A stretch of DNA of 57,839 nt from Actinomycetales bacterium. GTDB lineage: Bacteria > Actinomycetota > Actinomycetes > Nanopelagicales > Nanopelagicaceae. The stretch is from NCBI GenBank assembly GCA_018970885.1, contig JAGWVL010000003.1:1-57839 (forward strand), given 5' to 3'. Shown in pieces: positions 35,985 to 44,627 of this stretch. The notes beneath the pieces were generated by a model that worked only from the letters and a program-made list of their open reading frames with translations, was not told the origin of the DNA and made no database searches. How positions within the stretch are numbered: position 1 is the stretch's first letter; the number at the start of each line of letters is the position of its first letter. Both the position numbers and the translations under genes were made by a program.

Positions 35985-36487
35985 TGACTCGATGGTTTTT
36001 CCTGCTTCTAATGCTCTTGATTTCAACCTGGTACCTAACTTTCACTGCAACTCGCTTGGATCGACTTCATCATCGCGTTGAAACAAGTTGGGCGAACTTG
36101 GATGTGTTGCTGCAGAAGAGAGCTGCTGTAGCGCTCGAGATTGCACACAGTGACATTGCAGATCCTGCCAGTTCAGTTCTTCTTACCGCCGCTGCTTATC
36201 AGGCCCGCGATGCAGATATTCAAAACCGTTCTCAGGCTGAAAGTGGTTTATCGGGAGCCCTTGGTTTGCTGCTGGAAGATTCCGAGCATTTAGAAACTGC
36301 TGCCGATAGCGCTCTTTTGACTGAACTTTCAGCTCTTACCGACAAGATTCGAGTTGCAATCGCCATCCATACCGATGCTGTCGCACGTACCCAGTTGGTG
36401 AGAGGAAAATTTATCGTTCGACTTTTCCGTTTAGCCGGTACCGCTCCACTTCCAATCACTTACGAGTTTGAAGCAGATGTTCTCTAA
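35984..36487 (+). CDS. LemA-like membrane-anchored protein
   Basis: A 167-residue protein with one N-terminal membrane helix (about 4-20) and a helical domain beginning ATRLDRLHHRVETSWANLDVLLQKR, which resembles the start of LemA proteins. The rest is predicted helical with many Ala, Glu and Leu. LemA function is not established. It directly follows pimA with a one-base overlap and ends 11 bases inside the DUF3048 gene. Confidence 0.65.
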   Translation: MTRWFFLLLMLLISTWYLTFTATRLDRLHHRVETSWANLDVLLQKRAAVALEIAHSDIADPASSVLLTAAAYQARDADIQNRSQAESGLSGALGLLLEDSEHLETAADSALLTELSALTDKIRVAIAIHTDAVARTQLVRGKFIVRLFRLAGTAPLPITYEFEADVL

Positions 36488-37472
36488 AAGAGTCTTATCT
36501 CTGATCGTAACCTCTTCACTACTGTTAACAAGTTGTGCGGCGATAACGAGGATACTTCCTGACAAAAAAGCTGTAAGCGTTTTAAGTGGTCGCGAAGGAA
36601 TAGCCGGACAAGTGCTTGCCGTAAAAATTGATGATACGAATATGGCTCATCCCCAAATTGGTTTAGAAGAAGCCGATGTGGTTTACATCGAACAAGTCGA
36701 AGGTGGATTGACTCGTCTGGCCGCGATCTTCTCGTCGAAAATTCCGGTGAGAGTTGGTCCGGTACGAAGTGCAAGAATTTCAGACATAGACATCTTGAGT
36801 CAGTTTGGAAGGGTCGCATTTGCTTACAGTGGCGCACAAAGAAAACTTCTTCCAGTTATAGCAGCTGCTAATCTTGAGGATCTTGGTGCACAACACGAAA
36901 GTTCTAAGATTTACACAACTGATCCGACCAGAATTTCACCGTATGCGATGGTGCTTCGGGCCGACTTGTTAATGCAAAAAATTGTGGATGAAAAACTTCC
37001 GGTTGATGTGGCTAAGAGTGTTGGCTTTATTTTTGGCGACAATCCTGAAGGTGGTGTTCTCACACAAAAAGTTGTTATCAATTGGCCCGCTGCAACCTAT
37101 ATGGCGCAATGGTCACAAAGTGAATCTCGTTGGCTGCTCTCCCATAACGGCAGATTAAATGTGGCCGAGAGTGGAATCGTCTTAGGACCTACAACCCTTG
37201 TAATTCAAATGGTAAAAATCTCTCCATCAGAGTACGGAGATAAACTCGGAGGAGTGACTCCTTTATCCGAAACTATTGGTACTGGTAAGGCGTACGTCCT
37301 TCGAAATGGCGAGCTCTTCACAACTACCTGGAATCGTGCCTATGCAGATTCAGGTACAACATTTGTATTGCCTGATGGTTCGCCAATGAAGTTCGCGCCT
37401 GGCCAAGTGTGGGTCGCTCTGACCGATCGTGAGCCTGAATTCACCGTGCGCGTCATTGAAAAGACGAAGTAG
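36477..37472 (+). CDS. DUF3048 domain lipoprotein (YerB-like)
   Basis: A 331-residue exported protein. The signal peptide ends in the lipobox LLTSC with C20 counted from ATG 36477. The mature part has AVKIDDTNMAHPQIGLEEADVVYIEQVEGGLTRLAAIF and VGPVRSARISDIDIL, typical of DUF3048. A TTG at 36468 could start three codons earlier, but the ATG gives a normal signal peptide. The molecular function is unknown; cell-wall related roles are only guessed for the family. Confidence 0.85.
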   Translation: MFSKRVLSLIVTSSLLLTSCAAITRILPDKKAVSVLSGREGIAGQVLAVKIDDTNMAHPQIGLEEADVVYIEQVEGGLTRLAAIFSSKIPVRVGPVRSARISDIDILSQFGRVAFAYSGAQRKLLPVIAAANLEDLGAQHESSKIYTTDPTRISPYAMVLRADLLMQKIVDEKLPVDVAKSVGFIFGDNPEGGVLTQKVVINWPAATYMAQWSQSESRWLLSHNGRLNVAESGIVLGPTTLVIQMVKISPSEYGDKLGGVTPLSETIGTGKAYVLRNGELFTTTWNRAYADSGTTFVLPDGSPMKFAPGQVWVALTDREPEFTVRVIEKTK

Positions 37473-37512
37473 GATTGGGCTCTATCTTTCGATTGAAGCG
37501 GAGTAATAAATC

Positions 37513-38400
37513 ATGGCTGAAGTAACTGGCACCGGTCGCGTTAAACGCGGAATGGCGGAAATGCTCAAGGGTGGCGTCATCATGGATGTCGTTAACGCCG
37601 AACAGGCAAAGATCGCCGAGGATGCTGGTGCGGTAGCTGTAATGGCGCTGGAGCGCGTTCCGGCAGATATTCGCGCACAAGGCGGAGTTGCTCGTATGTC
37701 TGATCCAGACATGATTCAAAAGATTCAGGCAGCGGTGTCAATTCCAGTTATGGCCAAGGCTCGAATCGGTCACTTTGTCGAAGCCCGTGTTTTGGAGTCA
37801 CTTGGTGTTGATTACATCGACGAGTCTGAGGTTTTGACACCTGCAGATTATGAAAACCATATCGATAAGTTTGATTTCACAGTTCCCTTTGTTTGTGGCG
37901 CAACCAATCTTGGTGAAGCTCTTCGCCGCATCAATGAAGGTGCCGCAATGATTCGCTCAAAGGGCGAAGCAGGAACTGGTGATGTGTCAAATGCGATGCA
38001 ACACATGCGCAAAATCGGTGGAGAGATTCGTCGTCTATCTTCGCTACGAGAGGATGAGTTGTACGTGGCTGCGAAGGAGCTGCAAGCTCCGTATGATTTG
38101 GTAAAAGAGGTTGCACAAACCGGAAAACTCCCAGTTGTCTTGTTTACCGCAGGTGGAATTGCAACACCTGCAGATGCAGCGCTCATGATGAGTATGGGCG
38201 CTGATGGTGTGTTCATTGGCTCCGGAATCTTTAAATCTGGAAACCCAGCGCAGCGTGCCGCCGCTTGCGTTAAGGCAACCACATTTTGGGATGATCCGAA
38301 GGTTATTGCTGATGCATCTCGTGGATTAGGGGAGGCGATGGTTGGTATAAATGTTGCTGATCTTCCAGCTCCACACCGCCTTGCAGAACGCGGTTGGTAA
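37513..38400 (+). CDS. pdxS: Pyridoxal 5'-phosphate synthase, synthase subunit
   Basis: A 295-residue (beta/alpha)8 enzyme that makes PLP from ribose 5-phosphate, glyceraldehyde 3-phosphate and ammonia. Conserved [37 protein letters not shown] (catalytic lysine), and [15 protein letters not shown]-like [15 protein letters not shown] are present. It is followed by its glutaminase pdxT. A GGAG-type Shine-Dalgarno precedes the ATG. It indicates de novo vitamin B6 synthesis. Confidence 0.97.
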   Translation: MAEVTGTGRVKRGMAEMLKGGVIMDVVNAEQAKIAEDAGAVAVMALERVPADIRAQGGVARMSDPDMIQKIQAAVSIPVMAKARIGHFVEARVLESLGVDYIDESEVLTPADYENHIDKFDFTVPFVCGATNLGEALRRINEGAAMIRSKGEAGTGDVSNAMQHMRKIGGEIRRLSSLREDELYVAAKELQAPYDLVKEVAQTGKLPVVLFTAGGIATPADAALMMSMGADGVFIGSGIFKSGNPAQRAAACVKATTFWDDPKVIADASRGLGEAMVGINVADLPAPHRLAERGW

Positions 38401-38411
38401 TTTCCAATTCA

Positions 38412-39008
38412 ATGAAGGTTGGCGTCTTAGCTCTACAAGGTGATGTCCGTGAGCACATAAGCTCCTTAATTGCTTGTGGAGTAGATGCCGTACCCGTTCG
38501 CCGAGAGTCTGAAATTCAATCAATTGATGCTTTGGTTATCCCAGGTGGAGAATCAACGACAATCGCTCAATTATCTGAAGTATTCGGTATCTACGATTTA
38601 TTGAGAGAAAGAATCGCATCTGGAACGCCGGTTTATGGATCGTGTGCAGGAATGATTTTGCTAGCGGCTGAAATCCTTGATGCAAAGGTTGGTCAAAAGA
38701 GTTTCGGTGGGTTGGATATTTCAGTTCGACGAAATGCTTTTGGACGTCAAGTAGATTCCTTTGAATCAGATATTGAGTTTGCAGATGGTTCACAAGAGTT
38801 AATTCGCGCTGTGTTTATCCGTGCACCGTGGGTTGAAAAGGTTGGAAATGAGGTACAGGTTTTAGCCTCAATAAACTCACATCCCGTGGCGGTCCGTTCA
38901 CACACTGCGCTTGCAACTTCATTCCATCCAGAGTTAACGGGGGATCACCGCATTCACCGCTACTTTATTGAGCATGTGGCACGTCCTGCACTTGAGAAGG
39001 TAAAGTAA
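38412..39008 (+). CDS. pdxT: Pyridoxal 5'-phosphate synthase, glutaminase subunit
   Basis: A 198-residue class I amidotransferase supplying ammonia to PdxS. The nucleophile is C78 in YGSCAGMILL, with PGGESTT (44-50) and the His-Glu pair in SFHPELTGD. MKVGVLALQGDVREH is the family N-terminus, so ATG 38412 is chosen over the TTG at 38394. It follows pdxS by 11 bases. Confidence 0.95.
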   Translation: MKVGVLALQGDVREHISSLIACGVDAVPVRRESEIQSIDALVIPGGESTTIAQLSEVFGIYDLLRERIASGTPVYGSCAGMILLAAEILDAKVGQKSFGGLDISVRRNAFGRQVDSFESDIEFADGSQELIRAVFIRAPWVEKVGNEVQVLASINSHPVAVRSHTALATSFHPELTGDHRIHRYFIEHVARPALEKVK

Positions 39009-39048
39009 TCCTCGATTCAGGTGAACATTTATCAGGTGAGGTGAAATC

Positions 39049-39801
39049 ATGTCAGGCCATTCCAAGTGGGCTACGACTAAGCATAAGAAGGCGATTATCG
39101 ATAGTCGTCGTGCGAAGGTGTTCGCAAAGCAGATTCGCGCAATCGAAGTTGCAGCGCGAAATGGTGGCGCTGATATGGATGGCAACCCAACACTCTTTGA
39201 TGCGGTCGCTAAAGCCAAGAAATCTTCGATGCCATCTGACAACATCGAACGTGCAATTAAACGTGGAGCTGGTCTAGAAGCTGGAGCAAAGGATTGGATC
39301 ACCATCATGTACGAGGGCTACGGTCCCAATGGTGTTGCGATAATGATCGAGTGTTTATCGGATAACCGAAATCGATCAGCATCAGAAGTCAAGGTCGCGG
39401 TAACTCGTAATGGCGGATCCATGGCAGATCTAGGTTCTGTTTCATATTTATTTAATCGAAAAGGTGTAGTCATTGTTAAAAAGGATGGCGCATTGACTGA
39501 GGATTCAATTCTCGAGGCAGTTCTTGAGGCTGGAGCTGAAGAGGTTAATGATCTCGGTGAAGCTTTTGAGATTGTGAGCGAGCCGGTTGATCTAGTTCCG
39601 GTTCGTACCGCGTTACAGGCTGCCGGTATTGATTATGAATCAGCCGAATCATCATTCTTGCCGTCTATGAGTATTCCGCTGGATGCCGAAGGTGCGAAGA
39701 AGGTATTTGAGTTGATCGATGCGATTGAAGAGCTAGATGATGTTCAAAATGTTTACAGTAACTTTGATGTTTCTGATGAAGTTATGGCGAGCCTCGACTA
39801 G
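39049..39801 (+). CDS. yebC: YebC/PmpR/TACO1 family protein
   Basis: A 250-residue member of a widespread family implicated in transcription regulation and in translation of difficult sequences. [25 protein letters not shown] and [20 protein letters not shown] are highly conserved. GAGGTGAAATC precedes the ATG as Shine-Dalgarno. It stands upstream of ruvCAB as in most actinobacteria. Confidence 0.95.
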   Translation: MSGHSKWATTKHKKAIIDSRRAKVFAKQIRAIEVAARNGGADMDGNPTLFDAVAKAKKSSMPSDNIERAIKRGAGLEAGAKDWITIMYEGYGPNGVAIMIECLSDNRNRSASEVKVAVTRNGGSMADLGSVSYLFNRKGVVIVKKDGALTEDSILEAVLEAGAEEVNDLGEAFEIVSEPVDLVPVRTALQAAGIDYESAESSFLPSMSIPLDAEGAKKVFELIDAIEELDDVQNVYSNFDVSDEVMASLD

Positions 39802-39819
39802 ACCATAGTTCAATCACCT

Positions 39820-39825
39820 TAGGCT
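39820..39825 (+). promoter_or_regulatory. -10 box TAGGCT upstream of ruvC
   Basis: TAGGCT followed by 6 bases and an in-frame TTG (39832), or by a short leader with GGAG (39841-39844) before ATG 39850. Both starts are possible. No clear -35 is seen. Confidence 0.5.
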
Positions 39826-39849
39826 TGAACGTTGGCAGATGGAGAAAGC

Positions 39850-40401
39850 ATGGTGAGCGCAATGAGAGTTTTGGGTGTTGACCCAGGTCTGACTCGTTGT
39901 GGTGTCGGCATTGTCGACGGTGCTGTGGGATCTGCTATCTCCCTGGTTGAAGTTGGGATCATTCTTACCCCCACCGATTCGCCACTTGAACAACGATTAT
40001 TGGATCTTGATCAACAATTATCTCAGTGGATCAATGTGTGGAAACCTGATGTGATAGCGGTGGAACGAGTTTTCTCACAACATAATGTTCGAACAGTTAT
40101 GGGTACTGGACAAGCTGCAGGAATAGCTTTGTTGTTGGCAGCCAAAGCCGGAATTCCTGTGATGATGCATACTCCATCTGAGGTGAAGGCATCTGTAACT
40201 GGAAATGGCCGCTCCAATAAAGCTCAAGTTGCGCAGATGGTTCAAAAGATTTTAAGACTTGATAGCGTTCCTAAACCAGTTGATGCAACCGATGCCTTAG
40301 CGCTAGCCATATGTCACATTTGGCGAGGTGCGGGGACAACTCGGCTTGCAACGGCCGCTGCGGAAGAACAGGTGCGGATCAAGAAACTGAGATCTCGATG
40401 A
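39850..40401 (+). CDS. ruvC: Crossover junction endodeoxyribonuclease RuvC
   Basis: A 183-residue Holliday junction resolvase with the acidic catalytic residues in [15 protein letters not shown] and [16 protein letters not shown] stands 5 bases before ATG 39850. The frame is open to TTG 39832 (6 bases after TAGGCT), so a slightly longer leaderless product cannot be ruled out; ATG 39862 is a third option. It overlaps ruvA by ATGA. Confidence 0.94.
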   Translation: MVSAMRVLGVDPGLTRCGVGIVDGAVGSAISLVEVGIILTPTDSPLEQRLLDLDQQLSQWINVWKPDVIAVERVFSQHNVRTVMGTGQAAGIALLLAAKAGIPVMMHTPSEVKASVTGNGRSNKAQVAQMVQKILRLDSVPKPVDATDALALAICHIWRGAGTTRLATAAAEEQVRIKKLRSR

Positions 40402-41012
40402 TCTCTTTACTCAGTGGAAATGTTCGATCAATACAAAGTGATCGTTTAATAGTTGAAGTTGGGGGATTTGGATTAACAGTTTTAGTTACACCTTCAACAA
40501 CAAATCAGGTAAATCTTGGTTCACAGATTCAACTGTTTACCTCTTTGGTAGTCCGAGAAGACTCCTTGACCCTCTTTGGCTTTGTTAATGAAGAGTCGCG
40601 GAGCTTGTTTGAGCTTGTGCAAACGGTGTCGGGTATTGGACCAAAGGTTGCACTTTCAATCCTTGGTGCATTAACCCCTGAAGATTTAGGCAGGGCGATT
40701 GCCCAAGAGGATATTGCAGCGATAGAAAAGGTACCCGGAATTGGGCGAAAGGGGGCTCAACGTTTAATCCTTGAACTTAAAGGTAAGTTGAGTGATCTCT
40801 CTCATGGTCAGTTGTACAAGGGGCATCAACCTGCGTGGAGAGAGCAGTTATCGAGTGCCTTAGTTTCATTAGGTTTTTCTCCAAAAGAATCAGATGGTGC
40901 AATCTCTAATGTAGTTGCAAAACTTCACTCCGATGGGATCGATGCTTCAACACTTGAATTAAGTGAGCTCCTCAAACTCACACTTGCTAGTGGAAAGAGC
41001 TCTCGTGGCTGA
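40398..41012 (+). CDS. ruvA: Holliday junction DNA helicase subunit RuvA
   Basis: A 204-residue protein with an N-terminal OB fold ([25 protein letters not shown]), two helix-hairpin-helix motifs ([17 protein letters not shown] and [20 protein letters not shown]), and a C-terminal domain that contacts RuvB. It binds the junction and loads RuvB. The overlap ATGA with ruvC fixes the start; the frame is open further upstream within ruvC. Confidence 0.95.
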   Translation: MISLLSGNVRSIQSDRLIVEVGGFGLTVLVTPSTTNQVNLGSQIQLFTSLVVREDSLTLFGFVNEESRSLFELVQTVSGIGPKVALSILGALTPEDLGRAIAQEDIAAIEKVPGIGRKGAQRLILELKGKLSDLSHGQLYKGHQPAWREQLSSALVSLGFSPKESDGAISNVVAKLHSDGIDASTLELSELLKLTLASGKSSRG

Positions 41013-42045
41013 TGACCGTTTAATTACTCCGCAAATCAAGAGTGAAGAGTCTGCCTTAGAACACGCATTGCGTCCTCAATCACTATCTGATTTTGTAGGT
41101 CAACATCGAGTACGTGAGCAAATTGATGTGTTGCTCACTGCAGCACGTCATCGCAACGCTCCCGCCGATCACATCTTGCTATCTGGACCACCAGGATTGG
41201 GAAAGACAACCCTTGCACTGATTCTTGCGGGTGAGATGAATGCACCAATTCGAATTACTAGTGGTCCGGCAATCACCCATGCCGGAGATTTGGCTGCCAT
41301 CCTGTCTTCACTAGTTGAAGGTGAGATTTTGTTTTTGGATGAGATTCATCGATTACCACGCCCTGCCGAAGAGTTGTTGTACCTAGCGATGGAGGATTTT
41401 CGGGTTGATGTCATTGTTGGGAAGGGCCCGGGAGCAACCGCGATTCCGCTACAACTTCCTCATTTCACATTAGTTGGCGCAACAACTCGTGCGGGTCTCT
41501 TGCCTAGTCCTTTAAGAGATCGTTTCGGTTTTACAGCACATTTGGATTTCTATAATGAAGAGGAGATTGCTCATGTCATCACTCGAAGTGCAGAGCTCCT
41601 GAAGATTTCCATTGCTAAGGATGCTGTTATCGAAGTTGCCGGTCGTTCCCGTGGAACTCCGCGAATCGCAAATCGATTGCTACGCCGTGTCCGAGATTTC
41701 GCACAGGTCCAAGGTCGTTCGACGATTTCGCTATCGGATGCGCAAGCTGCATTAGAGATGTACGAAGTCGATGAGTTAGGTCTAGATCGCCTCGATCGAG
41801 CAGTTCTTGTGGCGTTGATCGAGCGCTTTGGTGGGGGACCGGTGGGAGTTTCAACTCTGGCAATCGCAGTGGGCGAGGAGGTCGAAACCGTCGAATCGGT
41901 AGCTGAGCCATTCCTTGTAAGAAATGGCTTTATGGCTCGTACGCCTCGTGGTCGAGTGGCAACTGCGCAGGGATGGCGTCATATAGGACGAACACCACCA
42001 GCTGAACTTGCCTCGCTTTTCGACTTACCCGCATCTGACGCCTAG
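41005..42045 (+). CDS. ruvB: Holliday junction branch migration ATPase RuvB
   Basis: A 346-residue AAA+ motor. Walker [10 protein letters not shown], Walker B FLDEIHRL, sensor [12 protein letters not shown], the arginine finger region PLRDRFG, and a C-terminal winged helix (RTPRGRVAT) are present. GTG 41005 overlaps ruvA by 8 bases and gives the usual short N-terminus (VADDRLITP). Only 11 bases separate it from secD; the yajC gene usually found here is absent. Confidence 0.95.
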   Translation: MADDRLITPQIKSEESALEHALRPQSLSDFVGQHRVREQIDVLLTAARHRNAPADHILLSGPPGLGKTTLALILAGEMNAPIRITSGPAITHAGDLAAILSSLVEGEILFLDEIHRLPRPAEELLYLAMEDFRVDVIVGKGPGATAIPLQLPHFTLVGATTRAGLLPSPLRDRFGFTAHLDFYNEEEIAHVITRSAELLKISIAKDAVIEVAGRSRGTPRIANRLLRRVRDFAQVQGRSTISLSDAQAALEMYEVDELGLDRLDRAVLVALIERFGGGPVGVSTLAIAVGEEVETVESVAEPFLVRNGFMARTPRGRVATAQGWRHIGRTPPAELASLFDLPASDA

Positions 42046-42048
42046 ACT
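42019..42048 (+). promoter_or_regulatory. Possible promoter of secD, near-leaderless
   Basis: TTCGAC (42019-42024), an 18-base spacer, TAGACT (42043-42048), then 8 bases to ATG 42057. The box overlaps the ruvB stop codon, and no Shine-Dalgarno lies before secD. Confidence 0.5.
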
Positions 42049-42056
42049 CTGCCCCT

Positions 42057-43568
42057 ATGTCTACAACTAATAAGCCAATCAAGTCGAGTTCCCGCCCAGC
42101 ACGTACTTTGGCGATTCTCGCCCTTGTTCTTGTGGCTATGGCAAGCCTTGTCTTCATCCAAGGAGCTACCTCAGTTCGCTTAGGTCTTGATCTACGCGGC
42201 GGTACCTCAGTCACCTTACAACCACGAATCGCACCGGGAGATGAAGGAAAGGTTACGAGCGAAGCGATCGATCAGGCGGTTTCAATCATCCGTCAACGTG
42301 TGAACTCACTCGGTGTTGCAGAATCAGAGGTAGCTGCGCAAGGAAGTGGCACAAATCGTCAGATCGTAATCTCTGTTCCGGGAGATACGGGACGACGCGT
42401 TGTTGAATTAGTTGGACAAACAGCTGAGCTTCGATTCCGTCAGGTGCTTGCATCTGCTTCCGGAATTCCAGCAGCAGCTGATGCAGCAGCGACTCCTGCA
42501 GCAGGTGTAAGTGCTGAGATCAATGCAAAATTTGCTGCACTTGATTGTACAAAGCCAGAAAATCTTCAGGGAACAGGTGCGGATTCGCCAACAGATACCT
42601 TGGTCGCATGTGATCGCGCCGGCGGAACTAAATACATCCTTGCTCCCGCTGAAGTTCTCGGTCGTCAGATTTCTAAGGCCGCTGCAGGTTTGGATACTCA
42701 AGCAGGAAGCAACTGGTTTGTAAGTCTTACCTTTAATGGTGAAGGAACTTCAGCCTTCGGTGCGTTAACAACCCGCGTAACATCTCTTCCAGAACCAACA
42801 AATCAGGTAGCAATTGTGCTGGATGGCTTAGTTGTTTCAGCACCGCGCATTACTGAGGCGATTCCATCAGGAAACGCACAGATCACTGGAAGCTTCACGC
42901 AACTAGAGGCTCAAGATCTTGCAAATGTTTTGAAGTACGGAGCGCTTCCACTCGCATTTGATCGCGGAGAAGTTCAACAGGTTTCACCGACTCTTGGTGC
43001 TGATCAACTGAACGCGGGCTTGCTCGCAGGAGCCTTAGGTTTGCTTTTAGTAGTTATCTTCACCCTGCTGTACTACCGAGCATTAGGTTTTGTAACAGTT
43101 GGTTCATTGGCGATCGCTGGTGGAATGCTCTACCTATTGTTCCTGTTGCTAGGTGAGTGGATCGGTTTCACCTTGACCCTTGCCGGTATTGCTGGTGCAA
43201 TCGTTGCGATTGGTGTTACCGCCGACTCATTCATTGTTTACTTTGAGCGTGTTCGAGATGAGATGCGAGAAGGCCGCACCCTACGAACCGCGGCTGAGAC
43301 TGGTTGGGTCCGTGCTCGCCGTACGATCTTGGTAGCTGACTTTGTGTCACTGATCGCTGCGGTTTTGTTGTATGTCTTCTCAGTGGGTGGAGTGCGAGGA
43401 TTTGCATTCACACTCGGATTGACGACACTTATCGATTTAATCATTATCTTCTGGTTCACCAAGCCGGCGCTGGTCCTTGTTTCACGAAGTAAGTTCTTTA
43501 ACTCAGGACATCCACTTTCAGGTTTTTCTTCAAAGAGCCTGGGTATGTCCGTTGCGAAGGAGGCATAA
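42057..43568 (+). CDS. secD: Protein translocase subunit SecD
   Basis: A 503-residue membrane protein with an N-terminal helix, a large periplasmic P1 domain beginning LGLDLRGGTSVTLQPR, and five C-terminal helices (from about 320) including GVTADSFIVYFERVRDE and the RND-type core. It uses the proton gradient to help pull proteins out after SecA. It is followed by secF with a one-base gap. Confidence 0.95.
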   Translation: MSTTNKPIKSSSRPARTLAILALVLVAMASLVFIQGATSVRLGLDLRGGTSVTLQPRIAPGDEGKVTSEAIDQAVSIIRQRVNSLGVAESEVAAQGSGTNRQIVISVPGDTGRRVVELVGQTAELRFRQVLASASGIPAAADAAATPAAGVSAEINAKFAALDCTKPENLQGTGADSPTDTLVACDRAGGTKYILAPAEVLGRQISKAAAGLDTQAGSNWFVSLTFNGEGTSAFGALTTRVTSLPEPTNQVAIVLDGLVVSAPRITEAIPSGNAQITGSFTQLEAQDLANVLKYGALPLAFDRGEVQQVSPTLGADQLNAGLLAGALGLLLVVIFTLLYYRALGFVTVGSLAIAGGMLYLLFLLLGEWIGFTLTLAGIAGAIVAIGVTADSFIVYFERVRDEMREGRTLRTAAETGWVRARRTILVADFVSLIAAVLLYVFSVGGVRGFAFTLGLTTLIDLIIIFWFTKPALVLVSRSKFFNSGHPLSGFSSKSLGMSVAKEA

Positions 43569-43569
43569 C

Positions 43570-44619
43570 ATGTCGAAACTATCTGGACTAGGTGGCCGTT
43601 TATACCGTGGAGAGACATCTGTTAACTTCATTGGACGTCGTCGTCGTTGGTACACACTGTCGGCTGTTTTTGTTCTGCTTTCTATCGGAGCACTTGCGTT
43701 ACAAGGTTTACATCTAGGAATTGAGTTTAAAGGAGGGTCTTCTTTCACCGTTACAACTCAAAACCCTTCAGTGACGCAAGCGCGTGCAGCTGTTGCCGAA
43801 GCTGGGGTACCAGGGGAGGCAATCATTCAGGTTCTGGGTGATAACAAGGTTCGCGTTCAAACTGGTGCGCTGGAAACTGCTCAAAACAACGCTGTGCAGG
43901 ATGCATTGGCAGCAAAGTTTTCCGTAGCTGTCGCATCGATTGACACTCAAATCATTGGGCCATCATGGGGTAAGGAAATTACACGTAAGGCTTTGTATGG
44001 GCTTTTAGGATTCTTGCTGGTAGTAATGATCTATCTTGCAATGGCACTTGAGCCAAAAATGGCATTTGCTGCGATCGTTGCCGTTGTTCACGACGTTTTC
44101 ATCACCGTTGGAATCTACGCATTGGTGGGCTTTGATGTCACGCCGGCGACGATTATTGGATTCTTAACCATTCTGGGCTATTCACTGTATGACACGGTGG
44201 TGGTCTTCGATAAGGTTCGTGAAAATACGAAATCAATCACATCCTCATCGACAAAGACCTATTCGCAAGCGGTTAACCTCGCAGTCAATCAGACGATAGT
44301 TCGTTCTACAAATACATCAATAGTTGCCTTGTTACCAGTTGCCTCAATCCTCTTCGTGGGAGCTGGATTACTGGGTGCAGGAACACTCAAGGATCTTTCT
44401 CTTGCATTGTTCATCGGATTAATTGTTGGAACCTACTCATCGATCTTTATTGCTCCTCCAGTGTTGGCACAGCTTCGCGAGAAGGAGCCAGCGATGATGG
44501 CGCTATCTAAGCGAGTAAATGCTCGCGGTGGGGTCTCGACTGAAGCATCATCAACACCAGCGGCTGCGATCAATGGTCGGGGACCACGCAACCAGCCAAA
44601 GCGTAAAGGTCGTAAGTAA
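43570..44619 (+). CDS. secF: Protein translocase subunit SecF
   Basis: A 349-residue partner of SecD: one N-terminal helix, a short extracytoplasmic domain starting GIEFKGGSSF, and five helices with GYSLYDTVVVFDKVREN. AAGGAGG precedes ATG 43570, which excludes the longer open frame from 43477. The tail is basic (RNQPKRKGRK). The apt gene that commonly follows is absent; rel begins 9 bases later. Confidence 0.95.
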   Translation: MSKLSGLGGRLYRGETSVNFIGRRRRWYTLSAVFVLLSIGALALQGLHLGIEFKGGSSFTVTTQNPSVTQARAAVAEAGVPGEAIIQVLGDNKVRVQTGALETAQNNAVQDALAAKFSVAVASIDTQIIGPSWGKEITRKALYGLLGFLLVVMIYLAMALEPKMAFAAIVAVVHDVFITVGIYALVGFDVTPATIIGFLTILGYSLYDTVVVFDKVRENTKSITSSSTKTYSQAVNLAVNQTIVRSTNTSIVALLPVASILFVGAGLLGAGTLKDLSLALFIGLIVGTYSSIFIAPPVLAQLREKEPAMMALSKRVNARGGVSTEASSTPAAAINGRGPRNQPKRKGRK

Positions 44620-44627
44620 GGTCTTTT

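Noticed and set aside
36468-36476. TTG 36468 as start of the DUF3048 lipoprotein
   Set aside because: ATG 36477 three codons later gives a normal signal peptide and lipobox; the TTG has no supporting signal.
37848-38282. 144-residue minus-strand frame inside pdxS
   Set aside because: Shadow of a highly conserved gene; no ribosome site or recognisable motif.
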